NCBI RefSeq assembly: GCF_000276665.1
Contig: NW_004955436.1
Coordinates: 20,289,268 to 20,353,267 of the forward strand
Direction: 5' to 3'
DNA length: 64,000 nucleotides
Source: Chinchilla lanigera
Taxonomy: Eukaryota > Chordata > Mammalia > Rodentia > Chinchillidae
The notes below the pieces were generated by a model. The model was not told the DNA's origin. It did not search any database and saw only the letters and a program-made list of their open reading frames with translations. Positions within the stretch are counted from its first letter, which is position 1. Each line of letters opens with the position of its first letter. Of the stretch, positions 46,283-58,632 are shown in pieces. Made by a program: the position numbers and the translations under genes.

Positions 46283-46854
46283 TGCCTGTTGGCTTTCTTC
46301 ATATTCCCTACATAGTACCGGCATCACTGGTGCCCTCACCAAGCTAGGAACAACCACCACTGACAAACAGCAAAAGGGTCGGCCTGGAGTGATGACAAAG
46401 TTATTACATACTTTCAATTTTTCTTTTTTTTAAATTCCATTTTTCCACTGAAGGTGATGAATATGGCCCAAATACATATTTTTGCCAAAGAAGCAAGTCA
46501 TGACAAGGTATCGTGCCCACAAAACCAAAACAATGGAGTGTTGCTTTCTACTAATTTGCTTTCTTGAAATTTCTGAGATGCTGGTAAATGAGTAAAAGTT
46601 AGAAAGGCCAGGCTGATGATGCAGAAGTAGCCAAAGCGTGGAATTTACCTTGTAAAGTAGTTCAAAGTCTTGGTCATGTTCCAGCATTGATATGAAGCAG
46701 GTAACACATCTTTAGTTTGTAGATGTTTAGTGGCAGGCTGGGGTTGACAGAAACAGAAAATTAGTATTAAGTGGGGAGAAAAGTAGCAGCATATCCAAAA
46801 AAAAAGAATAGAGGAACAATTGGAAGTTGTTATTTGCTTTACGTGCCTTCGGTA
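46283..46854. other. No gene seen
   Basis: Unique DNA. It may include the worn upstream part of the following LINE. Confidence 0.5.
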
Positions 46855-47480
46855 TTTTTAATACAGAATTTATGGAAGCAACAAAATGATGGATCAAGGA
46901 AAAGTGTGGATGTAATTTTCTTCGACTCAAAGGCTCTTGATAAAATCCTACACAAGAGACTATTAAGAAAACTTGGCAAACCACTGGGTAAGAGGTAGAG
47001 GGCTGTCAATCATGTGTTAACAGTGAGTTAAGAGATAGAGGGAGAAGGAAAGAATAAATGACCAGCTTCAGCATGGAAAGGAGTTAATGCTGGGGTGTCA
47101 GCCATCAATACAAGAGCAACGTTCTTCAGGATCTTTATTAACACCCTTGAAGATGGACTAAATAATGAGGTGCTGAAATTTGCTGACTGTACAAAATTGT
47201 TTTACTTCCCTATGTCCGCACAGATGGACGTGAGAAATACAGAATCCAAACCCAGTAATTGAGCAAAACAGTGGCAGATGAAGCTCAGAGCAGACAAGAG
47301 CAAAGTAATTCACATTGGAAGTAGCAACTTAAATTAGTCATCCACTTGGGTAAGTTCTGAATTAGTATTAACCTTACAGGAAAATGATTTAGGCTTACAG
47401 AAGACATCTTAATGAAGATGTATGCGTGATGTTCAACAGAGTTTTTAAAAGGCAGAGGAGCAAATACACTTCAATTTCAA
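46855..47480 (+). pseudogene. CR1/L3-type LINE reverse-transcriptase remains
   Basis: At 46904-46998 the plus-strand frame reads VDVIFFDSKALDKILHKRLL. This matches the CR1/L3 RT block VDVVYLDFSKAFDTV..H..LL. After frameshifts, 47125-47205 reads RIFINTLEDGLNNEVLKFAD, which matches LF.IFINDL..G......FADDTKL; the FADD catalytic pair reads FADC here. 47270-47325 reads WQMKLRADKSKVIHIG, matching W.MKFN.DKCKVMHLG. The order and spacing fit the RT palm and thumb of the old L3/CR1 family. Stops and frameshifts make it a dead fossil. Confidence 0.8.
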
Positions 47481-47556
47481 TAAGAAGGACACGGACTATA
47501 TTCTAATGCTATTATAGAAAGTATTGGCACACCCTTGTCCTATATTTTCTCCCCAT

Positions 47557-47640
47557 ATGTATAGTTGATGGCAAACTGTGATTACTGAAGTCAGGATGTA
47601 ATCAATCCCCAGGCTTCTAGAGACCAAAATTTAACATTCA
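47557..47640 (+). repeat. Diverged direct repeat, copy 1
   Basis: TTACTGAAGTCAGGA (47582-47596) followed by CCCCAGGCTTCTAGAGACC. The preceding TTCTCCCCATATGTATAG also matches copy 2 at 48255-48345, and the copies are about 710 bp apart. Confidence 0.8.
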
Positions 47641-48254
47641 GTTAAAATCACCTTATTTTCCGAGGAAGATAATGAAAATAGAAATACAAATATAAATGGT
47701 AATATCCAGGAAAAACAATTAGAAGCAATGGGAAGGGGTAGGCAAAATTTCACGTGGAAAATTTTGAAGTTAATAAGTAATCACTAGACTATAAAAATAA
47801 GAGGTCAATATAGCTTTTCCACAAGGGTAAAGTACTGTATTCATATTTTTGCAACTTCAATAGTAGATAGACACTATAAATGGTATCAAAGATAAACTGA
47901 ATTTTCTTCTGACATAAGATACTGTCCTAGGAAAGGCAATCTATCTTCCTGCATATGGTAACCATTTTCCTTAGTATTAAGATGGGAAGTGGAAAATATA
48001 TTTATTACAGTTTCATAATTATTATTTCTAATGCCATTTATAATTTTTTTCTTCTCCCAAGCACAGAACGATGCACCAAGATTTTGCATCAGTGTGGTGT
48101 ATCAACTCCAATGAAATAAGGGCAAATGCCTGGCAAATTCAACAGGTAAGTCCTTGACTGCATTCACTTGATCCTGTTAGTCATCAGATACACAAATTAT
48201 TACATGCTCTCCTATCAGCAGCAGTAAGATCTCTTCTTCTCTCTGCCCTTTCCT

Positions 48255-48345
48255 TCTCCCAAAATATGTAGCTGAGACAGGTCACCGTGGTTACTGAAGT
48301 CAGGAGGTAATCTCCAGGCTTCCAGAGATCAAGAATCCACTGGAG
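48255..48345 (+). repeat. Diverged direct repeat, copy 2
   Basis: TTACTGAAGTCAGGA (48291-48305) followed by CTCCAGGCTTCCAGAGATC, preceded by TTCTCCCAAAATATGTAG. Similar to 47557-47640. Confidence 0.8.
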
Positions 48346-49739
48346 GAGGTCACAGAGATGTGCTCTCCCACAATGCCAAGGTACTTTGTGTTGACCCAGT
48401 AATTGTAGAGAAAATGACTTCTCACACTCAAGCTTCTCACACCGCACAGTTGGCAGGTGCAGAGGGGGGAGTCCTGGGTGGAAGGCTACTGGCAAATTCC
48501 CTTCCTGCAGGATTTAGTCCGTGTCAGAAGACTGAAGCCGTGCAGTTGGAATCGGGGGTGTTTCTTAGCCTGTGTGTGCTTATTTACCATCTATGTGCAG
48601 GCAACTGATGTGAACTAAAACCACAGCAGTACTTTTGCTTGTTTGTTTTTCTTCTTGAAATCTAATCCTTCAGCACCACGGTAAACAAACATAAACTCAG
48701 ATTGACTAGCAATAAAACACAAGAAAGAACAAACCAATGCTAATATAAAAACAACATTAATAGAAGCTAACAAATTGAATTTTACCACATAAGAGAAAGG
48801 GCATAGCTTTTTTTTCTTCTTTACAGTCTTGCAAGTGGTGTGTTAAGTATTCTGTAAAGGATCAGCTTGGTCTTAAGAAATGATATATTTTTTCAGGCAG
48901 ACTTTTGGATGCTTAAAAAAATATTTCAAGTGACAGATATTTTCCTTTTCATATATGGAGATTATTCCTGAAAGAGGGCTTCTCACAGCAATTCTGGAAA
49001 GTATAAAAAGCAGAACATTGTGCCTCGTGTTGGCATCATGCAAAAGCATTATATCAAATGGAAGATTACAGCGTCAGTGTTTACATAAGTGTCTTCAGCT
49101 CTCCACTTTTTGCTCCAAAATATCTTACAATCTTTTTTTAAATAAATAAGTACACACATCTGCTGAATAATTTGCTATTTTTAGGCCACTCAGCATTTAG
49201 CATACATCTTAGCAGTGCTGACACTTGTACATATCAGCATTGTTGTCTCAGCTCCCTATGCACCTCCATTCTTCCCCCAGTCTCTACAGAAGCCAGAGGT
49301 CAAAGTGCATTGCAACACCACCATTGCAACAGCACCATTACCATCATTCAAAACTGTTAACCTTCCACACGCACACAACAAGAGAAAGACAGACGGAGAC
49401 AGACACGTACTCAATACCCATAGTACTGGTCCTCTACAGGGGCAATTAAAATGCTCATAAACAACTCTTTCAGATGGACAGTATTTATCTAAGACAGTGA
49501 CCTTCCAGAGTAAAACCAAAAGAAAGACAGATGTCAAAAATCCATGCTCTTCTGCTTTAGATGAGCTCTTCAGGTTGTCCCTCAAAATCAGTTTAAAAAG
49601 ATTGTTAATGTAATAATTGCCTAAGAATATATTCTTAGATTGAGATCATTCTTAAAATATACAAATTAATCTTTAATTTATGATAATATAGTATTTTAAT
49701 ATGAAAAGCTTTGATATATAATTCAGACACCATCTAATT

Positions 49740-50580
49740 TATCTATAAAAGTAAACAATTCAATGGCTTTTAATATATTCATAGATATGTGCAACCAGCA
49801 CCAGAGTAAGTTGTAAAACTTACTCTCTCAAAAAGAAACTCCTCTCAAAAAGAAACTTCATAATGTTTAGCTATTATTCTGTTATCCTTACTGCCCACCC
49901 CAGCCTTGAAGAATTACCTAATCTTTTTATTTCAAGATTTCCCTGTTCTGGACTTCATGCGAATGGAGTACATGGTCTTCTGTGACTGCTTAGCATAATC
50001 TGTTTTTAATGTATTTGTGTTGTACCATACATTAGTTTATGACTTGTTATTGACTGACTGGTAGTCCGTTGTATAGCTAGGCTGTATTTTCACTAGGTGA
50101 TTGTCAGCTGATGGACAGTTAGGTTGTTTGAACTTTTTGCCTATTATGGATAATGGTTCTGTAAACATTTTTGTGTGTATTTCTGTGTGAACTTATGTTT
50201 TCATTTCTCTTAAATATATACATAACAGTAGAATTGCTATATAGTGCTACCTCTACGTACTAACTCTACATTTAAGCAGTTAATAAATTGCCAGATTAGG
50301 CCAAATGCTGCACCATTTTACATTCCTACATTCTTACTAGTGGAGAAGAGCATTCCAATTTCTCTACATTCTAATTAACACTTGTGATCACTGAATTTTT
50401 TTGATTGAAGTCATCTTTGTGAGTATGAAGTAGCACCTCATTGTGGTTTTGATTTATATTTCTCTGATGACTAATGATGTCAAGCATCTTTTCATGTGCT
50501 TATTGGTCATTTATATGTTCCCTGAAGAAATCTATCTGCATCCTTTGTCCAGTTTTTAATTGGGAGCCAGTTATTTTACT
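49740..50580 (-). mobile_element. Old L1 (L1M-type) 3' UTR (antisense)
   Basis: TTTTTGCCTATTATGGATAATG (near 50137), TTCATTTCTCTTAAATATATAC, CTCATTGTGGTTTTGATTTAT (50429) and TTTCATGTGCTTATTGGTCAT (50491) are the usual antisense blocks of mammalian L1M 3' ends, in the right order. Strongly diverged. Confidence 0.85.
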
Positions 50581-51171
50581 ATACACATAACTTTAATAGC
50601 CGAGTTTTCAGTTAACAAGTAATGAGAAATAGCACATAATAATAGTATAATAATAGTAGGGAGAAGCTATTAAAGACAGGCATGCCAGCTGACTCAAACA
50701 GAAGGAAAAATTGTAAAAAGCAAACAAGCCCTCACAAAGAAGAGCACTCACTGTCCCGCAGAATGGAGGCTGCAGCCTCACTGGGCCCTGACAGCTTCTC
50801 AGTATTACAATAATGAAAGTTATTGAAGCTTACTATGATTACTTTAAATCCTCTTTGTCGGATCACATTAAATTCTATATGGTTTGTTTAAAAAGGCTAG
50901 GAGGTTCATAATACAATTTGGAACTCTGACAAAGTGAAATAATACTTGTTATCAATGGTGTGCTCTTAAATGTTTAACAATTAGCTCTCCGGGGTGAAAG
51001 AAAATGTCTAACTTGTACTGCCACCATAACTGATTCAAGGGACCAAAGTCATGTCAACCTGAATAAGAACTTCTGGGGAACAATTTTCCCAAGCTAGTAA
51101 AAGCCAGCTTAGGCACATCATAGTTTGATGCCAGACTGTTATAAATTAGGTGCTGTGTAAGTCTCCTTACA
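50581..51171. other. No gene seen
   Basis: Unique DNA. A short patch (50620-50660) repeats ATAATAATAGTA. Confidence 0.5.
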
Positions 51172-51555
51172 TACAGCTGTACTTTGAATGCTTTTGTCCT
51201 TCCAAAACTCCTGTTGAAATTTAATCCTCAGTGCAACAGTATTAAAAGGTATGGCCTTCCGGAGGTGGTTATGTCATGCTAACTCTCCAGTGCTAGAATA
51301 GATTGATGCTCCTATACGGCAGCTGGAGGATCCTAGCTAGGCCCTGTTCTATCATTCTACTTCTTCCATAGCATTTAAGGCATCATCTTCGAAGCAGAGC
51401 AGTCCTCACTAGGTCTCAAATCTGCCAGCACCTTGATCTTGGATTCTTTAGCCTACAGAATGGTGAAAAAATAAATTTTTGTTCTTTATCAATTACCCAG
51501 TGTTGGGCATTTTGATATTGCGGGACAAACCAAGAAAGGCATAGCCATTACCTCA
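51172..51555 (+). mobile_element. ERVL/MaLR-type LTR
   Basis: GTCCTTCCAAAACTCCTGTTG, AATTTAATCCTCAGTGCAAC and AGGTATGGCCTTCCGGAGG open the LTR. TGCCAGCACCTTGATCTTGG, then AATAAATTTTTGTTCTTTAT and CAATTACCCAGTGTTGGGC close it, in sense order. It is a solitary LTR with no internal region. Confidence 0.75.
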
Positions 51556-51559
51556 TTTA

Positions 51560-51715
51560 CTGCTCCCAACAACCTCAAAGAGGAAATAAATCCATTTTTA
51601 TTTACTTTTTGCAGAAGTAAACTGAGGTTCAAAAAGGGTTTAGAAACTTATCCAGGGATACACAGCTAAGACCAGGCAGGTCTTTCCAAAGATTGTGTTC
51701 TTCCTGGTCCACTAC
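51560..51715 (-). mobile_element. MIR SINE fossil (antisense)
   Basis: GAAGTAAACTGAGGTTCAAAA, then AGAAACTTATCCAGGGATAC and ACAGCTAAGACCAGGCAGG, matching the antisense MIR core. It directly follows the LTR. Confidence 0.75.
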
Positions 51716-52639
51716 ATGGATCCCTTATCTTTAAAAGCATTTCAGAAACAACATCTAAAGTAGGTTCCAAAGCACTGCTCAAGGAATGCTACCCATTATT
51801 CCAAATTATACTCACTGGGAACCCCACAGGCCTTGCCCTCAATGGGCAAGTGAGGTGTTAATATGTAGGTATTTAGAATAGAAACAGCTAATTGCAGCTT
51901 AGACAGAGAAAAATGGGCAGAGACCTGCTCAGAGATAAGGCAAAAGTCAAGCAGGAATTTGCAGACGAAGCTCCCCAGCACCCAGCAGCAGTGTAGAAAA
52001 TGGCTCTGAGTAATTTGGAGATGGTCCCTTCCAGCTGTGACTCCTGCCAAGACTAGCCCCTGCTCAGCCCGGGCATAGGACTCTCCCCACACTAGCCCAT
52101 GTGGACCTAGTTTGTGCATTTACACATGTGAAGTCAGCACTTTAACTCTCCTTAACAAACCACCTTAACATAAGATGCAAGCAATTTCATTTTGAGGTAT
52201 TCTATACAACAATATCCCCACACATACATACTTGCACTGTGCCCCAAAATACAAGGTAGACCTTACCTCCACCTTTTGGAAGCTGAATGAAAATAATCTG
52301 GGAGCAAATATTAACAAGATTTTATTCAAATATAACCCCAAAATTCTGAGCCCAGAAATTAATGATCACTATACTTAAAATTTTGCAATTAGACGAAGTG
52401 AATGAAAGGAATCACTTATGCAATCAGTGGCAAGTTTCAACTTCTGTTTCCAGCCAGTATCAAAGAGGTGGGTTGATCTGCCACAGGATAACACATTCAT
52501 TCCCTTTGCCCTCCCTGGCACCCGCTGTGGAATATATTACTCCATTAGAGAAGCTGCTATTGTGCGCTTGTTAGGTAAGTAGGATCTGTAATTCAGCAAC
52601 CAAGCTTTAGAAATTAGCCTCATATTGTCCAAGACTTAA
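51716..52639. other. No gene seen
   Basis: Unique DNA. The frame at 51796-52119 (-) has no recognised domain. Confidence 0.5.
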
Positions 52640-52715
52640 AGTTCACTATGTACCAGTGTCCAGGCACTTTCAATACTATAAAAAAATCTATGAAGATATC
52701 AGTTGAGGCTTGAAA
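52640..52715 (-). mobile_element. Possible MIR/L2 fragment (antisense)
   Basis: TTCACTATGTACCAGTGTCC and AGGCACTTTCAATACTAT resemble the shared antisense MIR/L2 tail. The match is short and weak. Confidence 0.4.
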
Positions 52716-55250
52716 TAGTCTACTTTTAACTTGTGGCAGGAACACAGAGCTATATTCTCTCAATATCTTCAAGAAACGGGGACCATTAATGTACAATACT
52801 CTCCTTTGTGTCTTTCTCTGCTCTATATTAAAACCTGAATGAACTGGATTTTTAAAAGTGCACTTTTTTTTAACCTTTCACCCAACAAAGAATACAATAA
52901 ACAGTAGCCTCATTCAGAGATCATCAGTACCAAGTAGAATGCTTTGACACTTAATATCATCATTATTATAGGCTTAGTAGTAGTCATGTAGGAAAATAAG
53001 AGAAGAGACAAGAAGAAGACAGGGATGGGAAAGTTTTGAGACATTCCACCCTCAACTTTCCACAGCCTCCAGCCTTGGGGTCCATGTGTACCCTTTCTGA
53101 AAATCCCATTAAGGCCAAGGACTATTGTCTGGGGCATCCCGGTTTCCTAAGCAAACTTCACTACTCCATGCTCTCTGCATCTGCCTCCACTTCCCTCCTG
53201 CGCCCAGTTAAAGGCTTCACAGCTGGAATCTCATGTCTTCAGGGCCAGGCTTGGTTGTTAAAAAATACAATAAAAGAGCCCATGGAAAAGAGCAAAGCAG
53301 AGGACTCCATTCCTTCCACTGTCTCCCATAGGTACATTCAAACTGCTACCATTCCTGGAAGCAACGACCACTCTTCCATTGACTCAACCCAATAGCAATC
53401 TCCCGGGTGTGAAGGCCAGCTCAGACTATAAGAAAAGATAGCACCATGCCAAGCATCATCCTGGGCCTCTGTGATAGAGATGGTTGAATGAGGAATGGGG
53501 GAGGTTAAATCACAGGGCTAGGTGTGACCTCATCATCATGCATGTTCCTTAAGAGTAGAGAGATAGCCAGGTAGAAATCTAGCCCTCCTCCTACTCCCAC
53601 CTTTGTGGGAGATTATCCTCAATCAACATTTGACTCACAACACCCAGCAAATATGGATGGCTTGTAGAAAAAAATCTTCTAGAATCCAAGTACCAGAAAC
53701 ACCAGTCTCTCCAACAGCCCTTGTCAAAAACCCAGTTGTGGGAGTTGTGCAACCAATTTCATGTGGCTAGAAGGTCCTTTTGTTTGGCAGCCAGGTAAAA
53801 CAGGACTGACTCCTTTAAACAATCTCCCTTCCCCTACATACCCTTCATACACAGAATTCCTTCGGAAGCCACCAAAAATCCCTTTCGCAGAACTGAGAGA
53901 TGAGAATAATTCATTTGTTTTTGTGTGAACCTATCTTCTCCCTTCCTCTATTCTAGCAAGTTCCTTTTTTTTGGTCAGACCTCTTCTCAAAACTCCCACA
54001 TTCCACGTTCCCAGGAAGGCGTTTCCTACAATGGATCTCCTCTAAATCAAAATGGCTCTAGTCCAAAGGTTGTGCCAAAGAAAAATTCAGCTAGCTGCCA
54101 GCAAAGCCTCAGCAATATGATTGACCTTTTCTTCCTCTGCGTTTTTTTCCTCTTAATTGTCATGTCTACCCCCGCTAAGTGACAAACATGAGGTAGGAAT
54201 TGCTTTTATCCTTATGTTTTTACAGTGCTTTAGATGATTACTCCACTCAATAAATTGAAAATCATTATTATACACAAATGCATATGCTAATGTGTGACCT
54301 GTAAGCTTGGATGGCAAATGAATAAACAATTACTGGCAAACACCAGGGTATGGCATTTCAATGAAGTCATCATAGAATCACTAGCAATTATCTCTGCAAA
54401 CTTAAGGTGAGGTGTCTGTGGATTAGAAGAGAGAAATATGCACTTGTGTTTTAAAAAGAGAAGAAGGAAAATTTAATAATCAGACTCAGCCCCTTAACAT
54501 TAAGATCCAGAAATATATTGAAATATTATACACACATGCACACTAGCAAGCATGCTAGAAAAAAGTCAAGACAATCTAAAAAGAAATCCCATTTATCACC
54601 TTAGTCCAACGTTATCCCTCATAAGCATGACTAGTCTGATGAAAACAAAGCAAAAGGTAAAGATATTAAATAGCTTTGACTGTTGTGTAGATTTAAACTT
54701 TGCCTTGTTTGTCATTGGGCAATTAAAAACTGCATCCTGAAATCATCTTCTCCTCAGGTAGATTCATAAGTGATTAAAAAAACCTTTCCCAGTAAGTAAT
54801 TATTAATGGTCCAGTGTCATCCCAGAGATGCATACCTCATGGAATTCCAAAGACTTTGGTCTTAACCCAGTGCTATTTTTAGTAGTGACTTCAGTGATGA
54901 GAGAGAATACGGTCATTAAATTCAGTGATGACCTCAAACCAGGCGTGGTTCGTCCCACTCTGGAAAACTGGATAGAAGCGCAAATCTCTTGATAAGCTGG
55001 AGAAGTGGGTGGACATAAACAGATTGAGGTTCTGTAGTGTAATTCGCATGAGAAGAAAAACAAACCACACAATTGCAGGATTCATTCTGTGATGTCATAA
55101 AGAAAACGATCTGGAGGTCATAGCCAACACTAGCTATTGATGTTCATGCTTTAGTTTTAAAAACATGTTTGAAAAATAGCTGGTCTTTCCTGGATGCACA
55201 ATATGACTACAGTCTATCCCATAGTACGAGACAAAACTCTATGCCATCTC
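52716..55250. other. No gene seen; 2.5 kb of unique DNA
   Basis: The 119-codon frame at 53036-53395 has no known domain. The block 54230-54420 is smooth AT-rich sequence with ATGCATATGCTAATG and could hold regulatory sites, which is speculative. Confidence 0.5.
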
Positions 55251-55261
55251 CAGGCTTGCGT

Positions 55262-55432
55262 TTTGTTTGTTTGTTTGTTTGTTTGTTGTCTTTTTGAGAC
55301 AGCTTCTCGCTATGCAGTTCAGGCCAACCTTGAGTTTACTTTGTAGCCCAGGCTGGTCTCGAACTTGCAACGATCCTCCCGACTCAGCCTCCTGAGTGCT
55401 GGGATTACAGGCATGCGCCGCCACGCCCGGCT
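55262..55432 (-). mobile_element. B1 SINE (antisense), CpG-rich and young-looking
   Basis: A (GTTT)n run (55262-55287) is the tail read backwards. TTTTTGAGACAGCTTCTCGC, CTTTGTAGCCCAGGCTGGTC, AGTGCTGGGATTACAGGCAT and CGCCGCCACGCCCGGC follow. Several CpGs survive, which suggests it is young. The flanks AGGCTTGCGTTTT and AGGTTTACATTTT look like a worn target-site duplication. Confidence 0.95.
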
Positions 55433-56109
55433 CTGTAGGTTTACATTTTAAAGTGGCATATGAAGAATATGGGGGCATTTTTTAAAAGATCATTGTTTTA
55501 TTGATTACGTGTTTGAGAAAGCCACTAGGAAAACAACTAAAATCATAAACTATTTGGTCCGAAAAAGTTGAGAAAGAGACTGAAGTATTTTCAAGCCTAG
55601 AAAGGCAGAAGGGAGTGAGTTTAAATGATATTAGAAAAGCCTCCTGGCAAACACACCTACACATACAGCTATAAAAAAAAGTAGAACTGAAGTAGAACTG
55701 AAATAAGAAAACTTTAAAATACGGGTCAAATTTAGAAATAGTTTTAGGTACAGATAGAAAGTTGGACTATACATGTAAGAGTAAAATAAAAAACAAAGTA
55801 TTGGTGTTTCTTGTTTATCTGGTTTATCCTCTTTTACTTACAAAGGAAGGCAGTAGAAAGTAAAGAAGGTGAGGAAACGTCCAGTGTTTTGGGACCCTCA
55901 CTTTTCCCACAGGATCTGGTGACATCTCAAGCCTCAAGGCCAGCCACGCTTGCCCAGATCCAGCAGGTGTTGTTTGCATCTTTGCTATGCTGTTTCAGGG
56001 GTGGTCCTCACAGGTAGTGGTGAGCTCTAAAGAAACTACAAAACCCAAGCCCTTGGCCACCTCGAAGGGGTATGCAGCCTGATTCCTGAACGTTTCCTTT
56101 CGTCATTCT
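55433..56109. other. No gene seen
   Basis: AT-rich unique DNA. GTAGAACTGAA occurs twice near 55681-55700. Confidence 0.5.
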
Positions 56110-56535
56110 CTACTCTGGGCTTTAGTACAAACCTTTGGGGAATGCATAATACTCCTTCCACCAACCTCCTAAGGACTTCCGGCCTTCAGGACCAAGGTCG
56201 GATGCAGTGCCACTTCTCACATAGCTCGTCTGACCTCTATTCCTCACCGTGATTTCTCCTTCTTAGGAACTCGGAGCACTTGTTTACTGTCAGTGGCATT
56301 CCTTTGATACACATCACACGCAGCCTTGTGACATCTCAGGCAGCGCTGAGTCACCAATCTGCATTTACTGTGTGTCCATATCACTCTCCCACCTAGGCTG
56401 TAAGCTCTGTGAAGGTGAAGATCATGTGTTAGACTGTTTTGTATCCTCCTGAAACACCTAATTCAGTAAGTACTATGTTCACCATGAGAGCTAAGTTAAT
56501 ACTTGCTTATCAAATAAATGAATGAATAAGAAGAA
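56110..56535 (+). mobile_element. L2 LINE 3' end
   Basis: A pyrimidine-rich upstream part (56190-56380) is followed by CTAGGCTGTAAGCTCTGTGA and ends in CAAATAAATGAATGAATAAG, the L2 tail pattern. Confidence 0.7.
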
Positions 56536-56611
56536 TGTGGCAAGTTAATTCAACCTTCTAAAAAAAAGTTGCTTTCCACCTAAAAAACTAATTCTGAAGA
56601 GATTTGTTTTA

Positions 56612-57015
56612 GTGTTTTTAATTTTAAAAATTAAAAAAGTGACAAAACAACAATGAAGACAAAATCAAAACAACACAAAAACAACAAAAATGATACATGA
56701 TCTCAAGACAAAATGATGGAAATTTACAATGGTTGCTATATTATATACTGTTATCTTCAATGAAGTTGCTCAGTTCATTAGACATAAGAATGTAGGACTG
56801 GGGGCTGGGGATTTAGCTCAGCGGCACAGTGCCTGCCTGGCAAGCACGAGGTCATGAGTTCGATTCCCAGCACCAGAAAAAAAAAAAGAGAATGTAGGAT
56901 TGATCAAACAATCAAAGACAGTAACAAGTAAAAAAAATAAATAAATAAAAATAATTTTTAAAAAAATTGGGAATGATGCAGTGTCACCATACAAAATGGT
57001 AGGAGTTCAGCTGAA
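56612..57015 (-). repeat. Z repeat copy C (direct dimer), carrying an ID insertion
   Basis: The left part (ACAAAACAACAATGAAGAC at 56643) is close to copy A's left arm for about 100 bp. The whole copy, without the ID element, aligns with copy B in reverse complement; both share AAAATGGTAGGAGTTCA-type wording in the second unit (near 56993) and TTGCTCAG in the first. Its A-rich end is on the left, so it is taken as minus strand. Confidence 0.7.
56798..56889 (+). mobile_element. ID SINE inside Z copy C
   Basis: GGGGGCTGGGGATTTAGCTC at the start, CTGCCTGGCAAGCACGAGG in the middle, GAGTTCGATTCCCAGCACC at the B box, then poly-A. The flanks GAATGTAGGA at 56788-56797 and 56890-56899 are a perfect 10-bp target-site duplication, so it postdates the Z copy. 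Confidence 0.95.
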
Positions 57016-58324
57016 GAGATATTTTTTCATGAGAAAATAAAGGTGAATTGAGGGGAAATTTTATAAATTCTTAGTAGGCAAAGTATATGTCAACCCTATA
57101 AGAGACCCAATAAAATAATCACAATGCTTCTTTACTCACATAATATCAAATCAAGAGCCCCTAACATGATAGGTTCTAACAATTATATTTGTTGATATTT
57201 TTATCTGAGCAGAATGTTTCTTGTCAATACACATAATTATAAAAGCAAAAAGCAAAGGCACTACATGTGTATGTTTGATTTAAGATGATTTTGTCTTATA
57301 AAATTTGAACATTTACTCTTTTAAGATTAATATTTTATGTTCACTTTGCTCCAGCTCCAGCTCACTGTGGCTGATCTCTCTGATAAGGCTGCCAGTGAAG
57401 TATCAAAAGTGGTAGCCATTTTACAATGTCATGTCTCAGATTTTGAACTAGAAAACTGATTCATTTTACAGAGATAAATATCTATAGATCATCACTAGTC
57501 TCAACCATGACTAGCTGAACCTATGACCTAGAACCTAAAGTAACTACACCCATAGCACCTTTTCAAAAAAATCCCAAAATGAAGTTTCACTATTGTAAGC
57601 ACTATTCAGTTGTTTGTTATCTAAACACTGTAGATCTTTGAAAAATAATAATGAGTCACTATGGTCCATATTGGTTGAAGACATCCCTGCACAACTTGTT
57701 CTTCACTTGAGCAACACTTGGAGTAATTTTCCAAGAACCTATTGACCATTGCAGTAGCACAACATACCCATTAAATTTCCACAATAATTCATAATGTTCA
57801 AAGTCCTTTAAAAAGCAAGTAGAGTAAGTTGGAGCAGGGAAATAAATTTTGGTATAAACTGTGGGATTGAGAATTAATCAAAAAAAGAAAAACTCATGCC
57901 AAAATCTACATTACCTTGATTCTATCTTTAACACCTGAGGCTGTAACAGAAACCTGTTTCTATAATAAATCTTATGGGATTTCCATGGAAAGATGGCTAC
58001 CGGCCCCTCGTCACTCAGTGGTATATGTTGGTTCCATTGCTGAAGGGAGAATCTGCATTTTTGACTCTCCTGAGGACAGTGAGCTGGGCAGTTAGTTGGG
58101 TACAATGGGACATTTGCATGGAGCCAACAATAACCAGATAGCACAAGGGACTTCCAAGGGCCTGAGAAGACATAACACCCATGAGTTACAGTAATCCGAA
58201 AAGTCTTTAAAGTGTTTCGCTTGGTGGCACATTATTTACTCCTCAAACTGCTCAGAAAAGTTCACTGTCTTGAGTCCTCAAGAGATGTGTAGTAAGTTCA
58301 GGGGCAAAGAAGTAGCAAAGCTTT
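57016..58324. other. No gene seen; 1.3 kb of unique DNA
   Basis: No recognisable gene or repeat. Confidence 0.5.
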
Positions 58325-58590
58325 TAGATACAGATGCTGCTTCACTTTTGATAGGGTTACGTCCCAGTAAGCTCATCAAAAGTTGAAAATTCTGTAAGTT
58401 CAAAATGTATTTGATACATGCAACCTACTGAACACCCTAGCTTACAACACAGCACACTGTACAGTGTGGGCAGTTTATCTTCATGATCTGATGGCTGGCT
58501 GGGAGCTGTAACTGCCACCCCCCAGCATCTTGACAGTATGTGGGTGTCACTACATATTCTTAGCTGGGGAAAAGGTCAAAATTCATAGTA
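58325..58590 (-). mobile_element. DNA-transposon fossil, Tigger-like (antisense)
   Basis: AGGGTTACGTCCCAGTAAGC, AAAAGTTGAAAATTCTGTAAG, ACACTGTACAGTGTGGGC and GGCTGGCTGGGAGCTGTAAC follow a mammalian Tigger-type non-autonomous element from end to end. It is diverged, and CpG sites have decayed. Confidence 0.65.
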
Positions 58591-58632
58591 TAGGGATGGG
58601 GGGAAATGGAAAAAAGAAGGAAGGGAAAACTT

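Larger units (their letters stand above)
47481..49739. other. No gene seen; contains a diverged direct repeat pair
   Basis: Apart from the repeat pair at 47557-47640 and 48255-48345, this is unique DNA. Overlapping frames at 49172-49585 on both strands have no recognised domain. Confidence 0.5.

Noticed and set aside
53036..53395. 119-codon frame as a coding exon
   Set aside because: No recognisable domain, no supporting splice or start context, and surrounding sequence is ordinary unique DNA.
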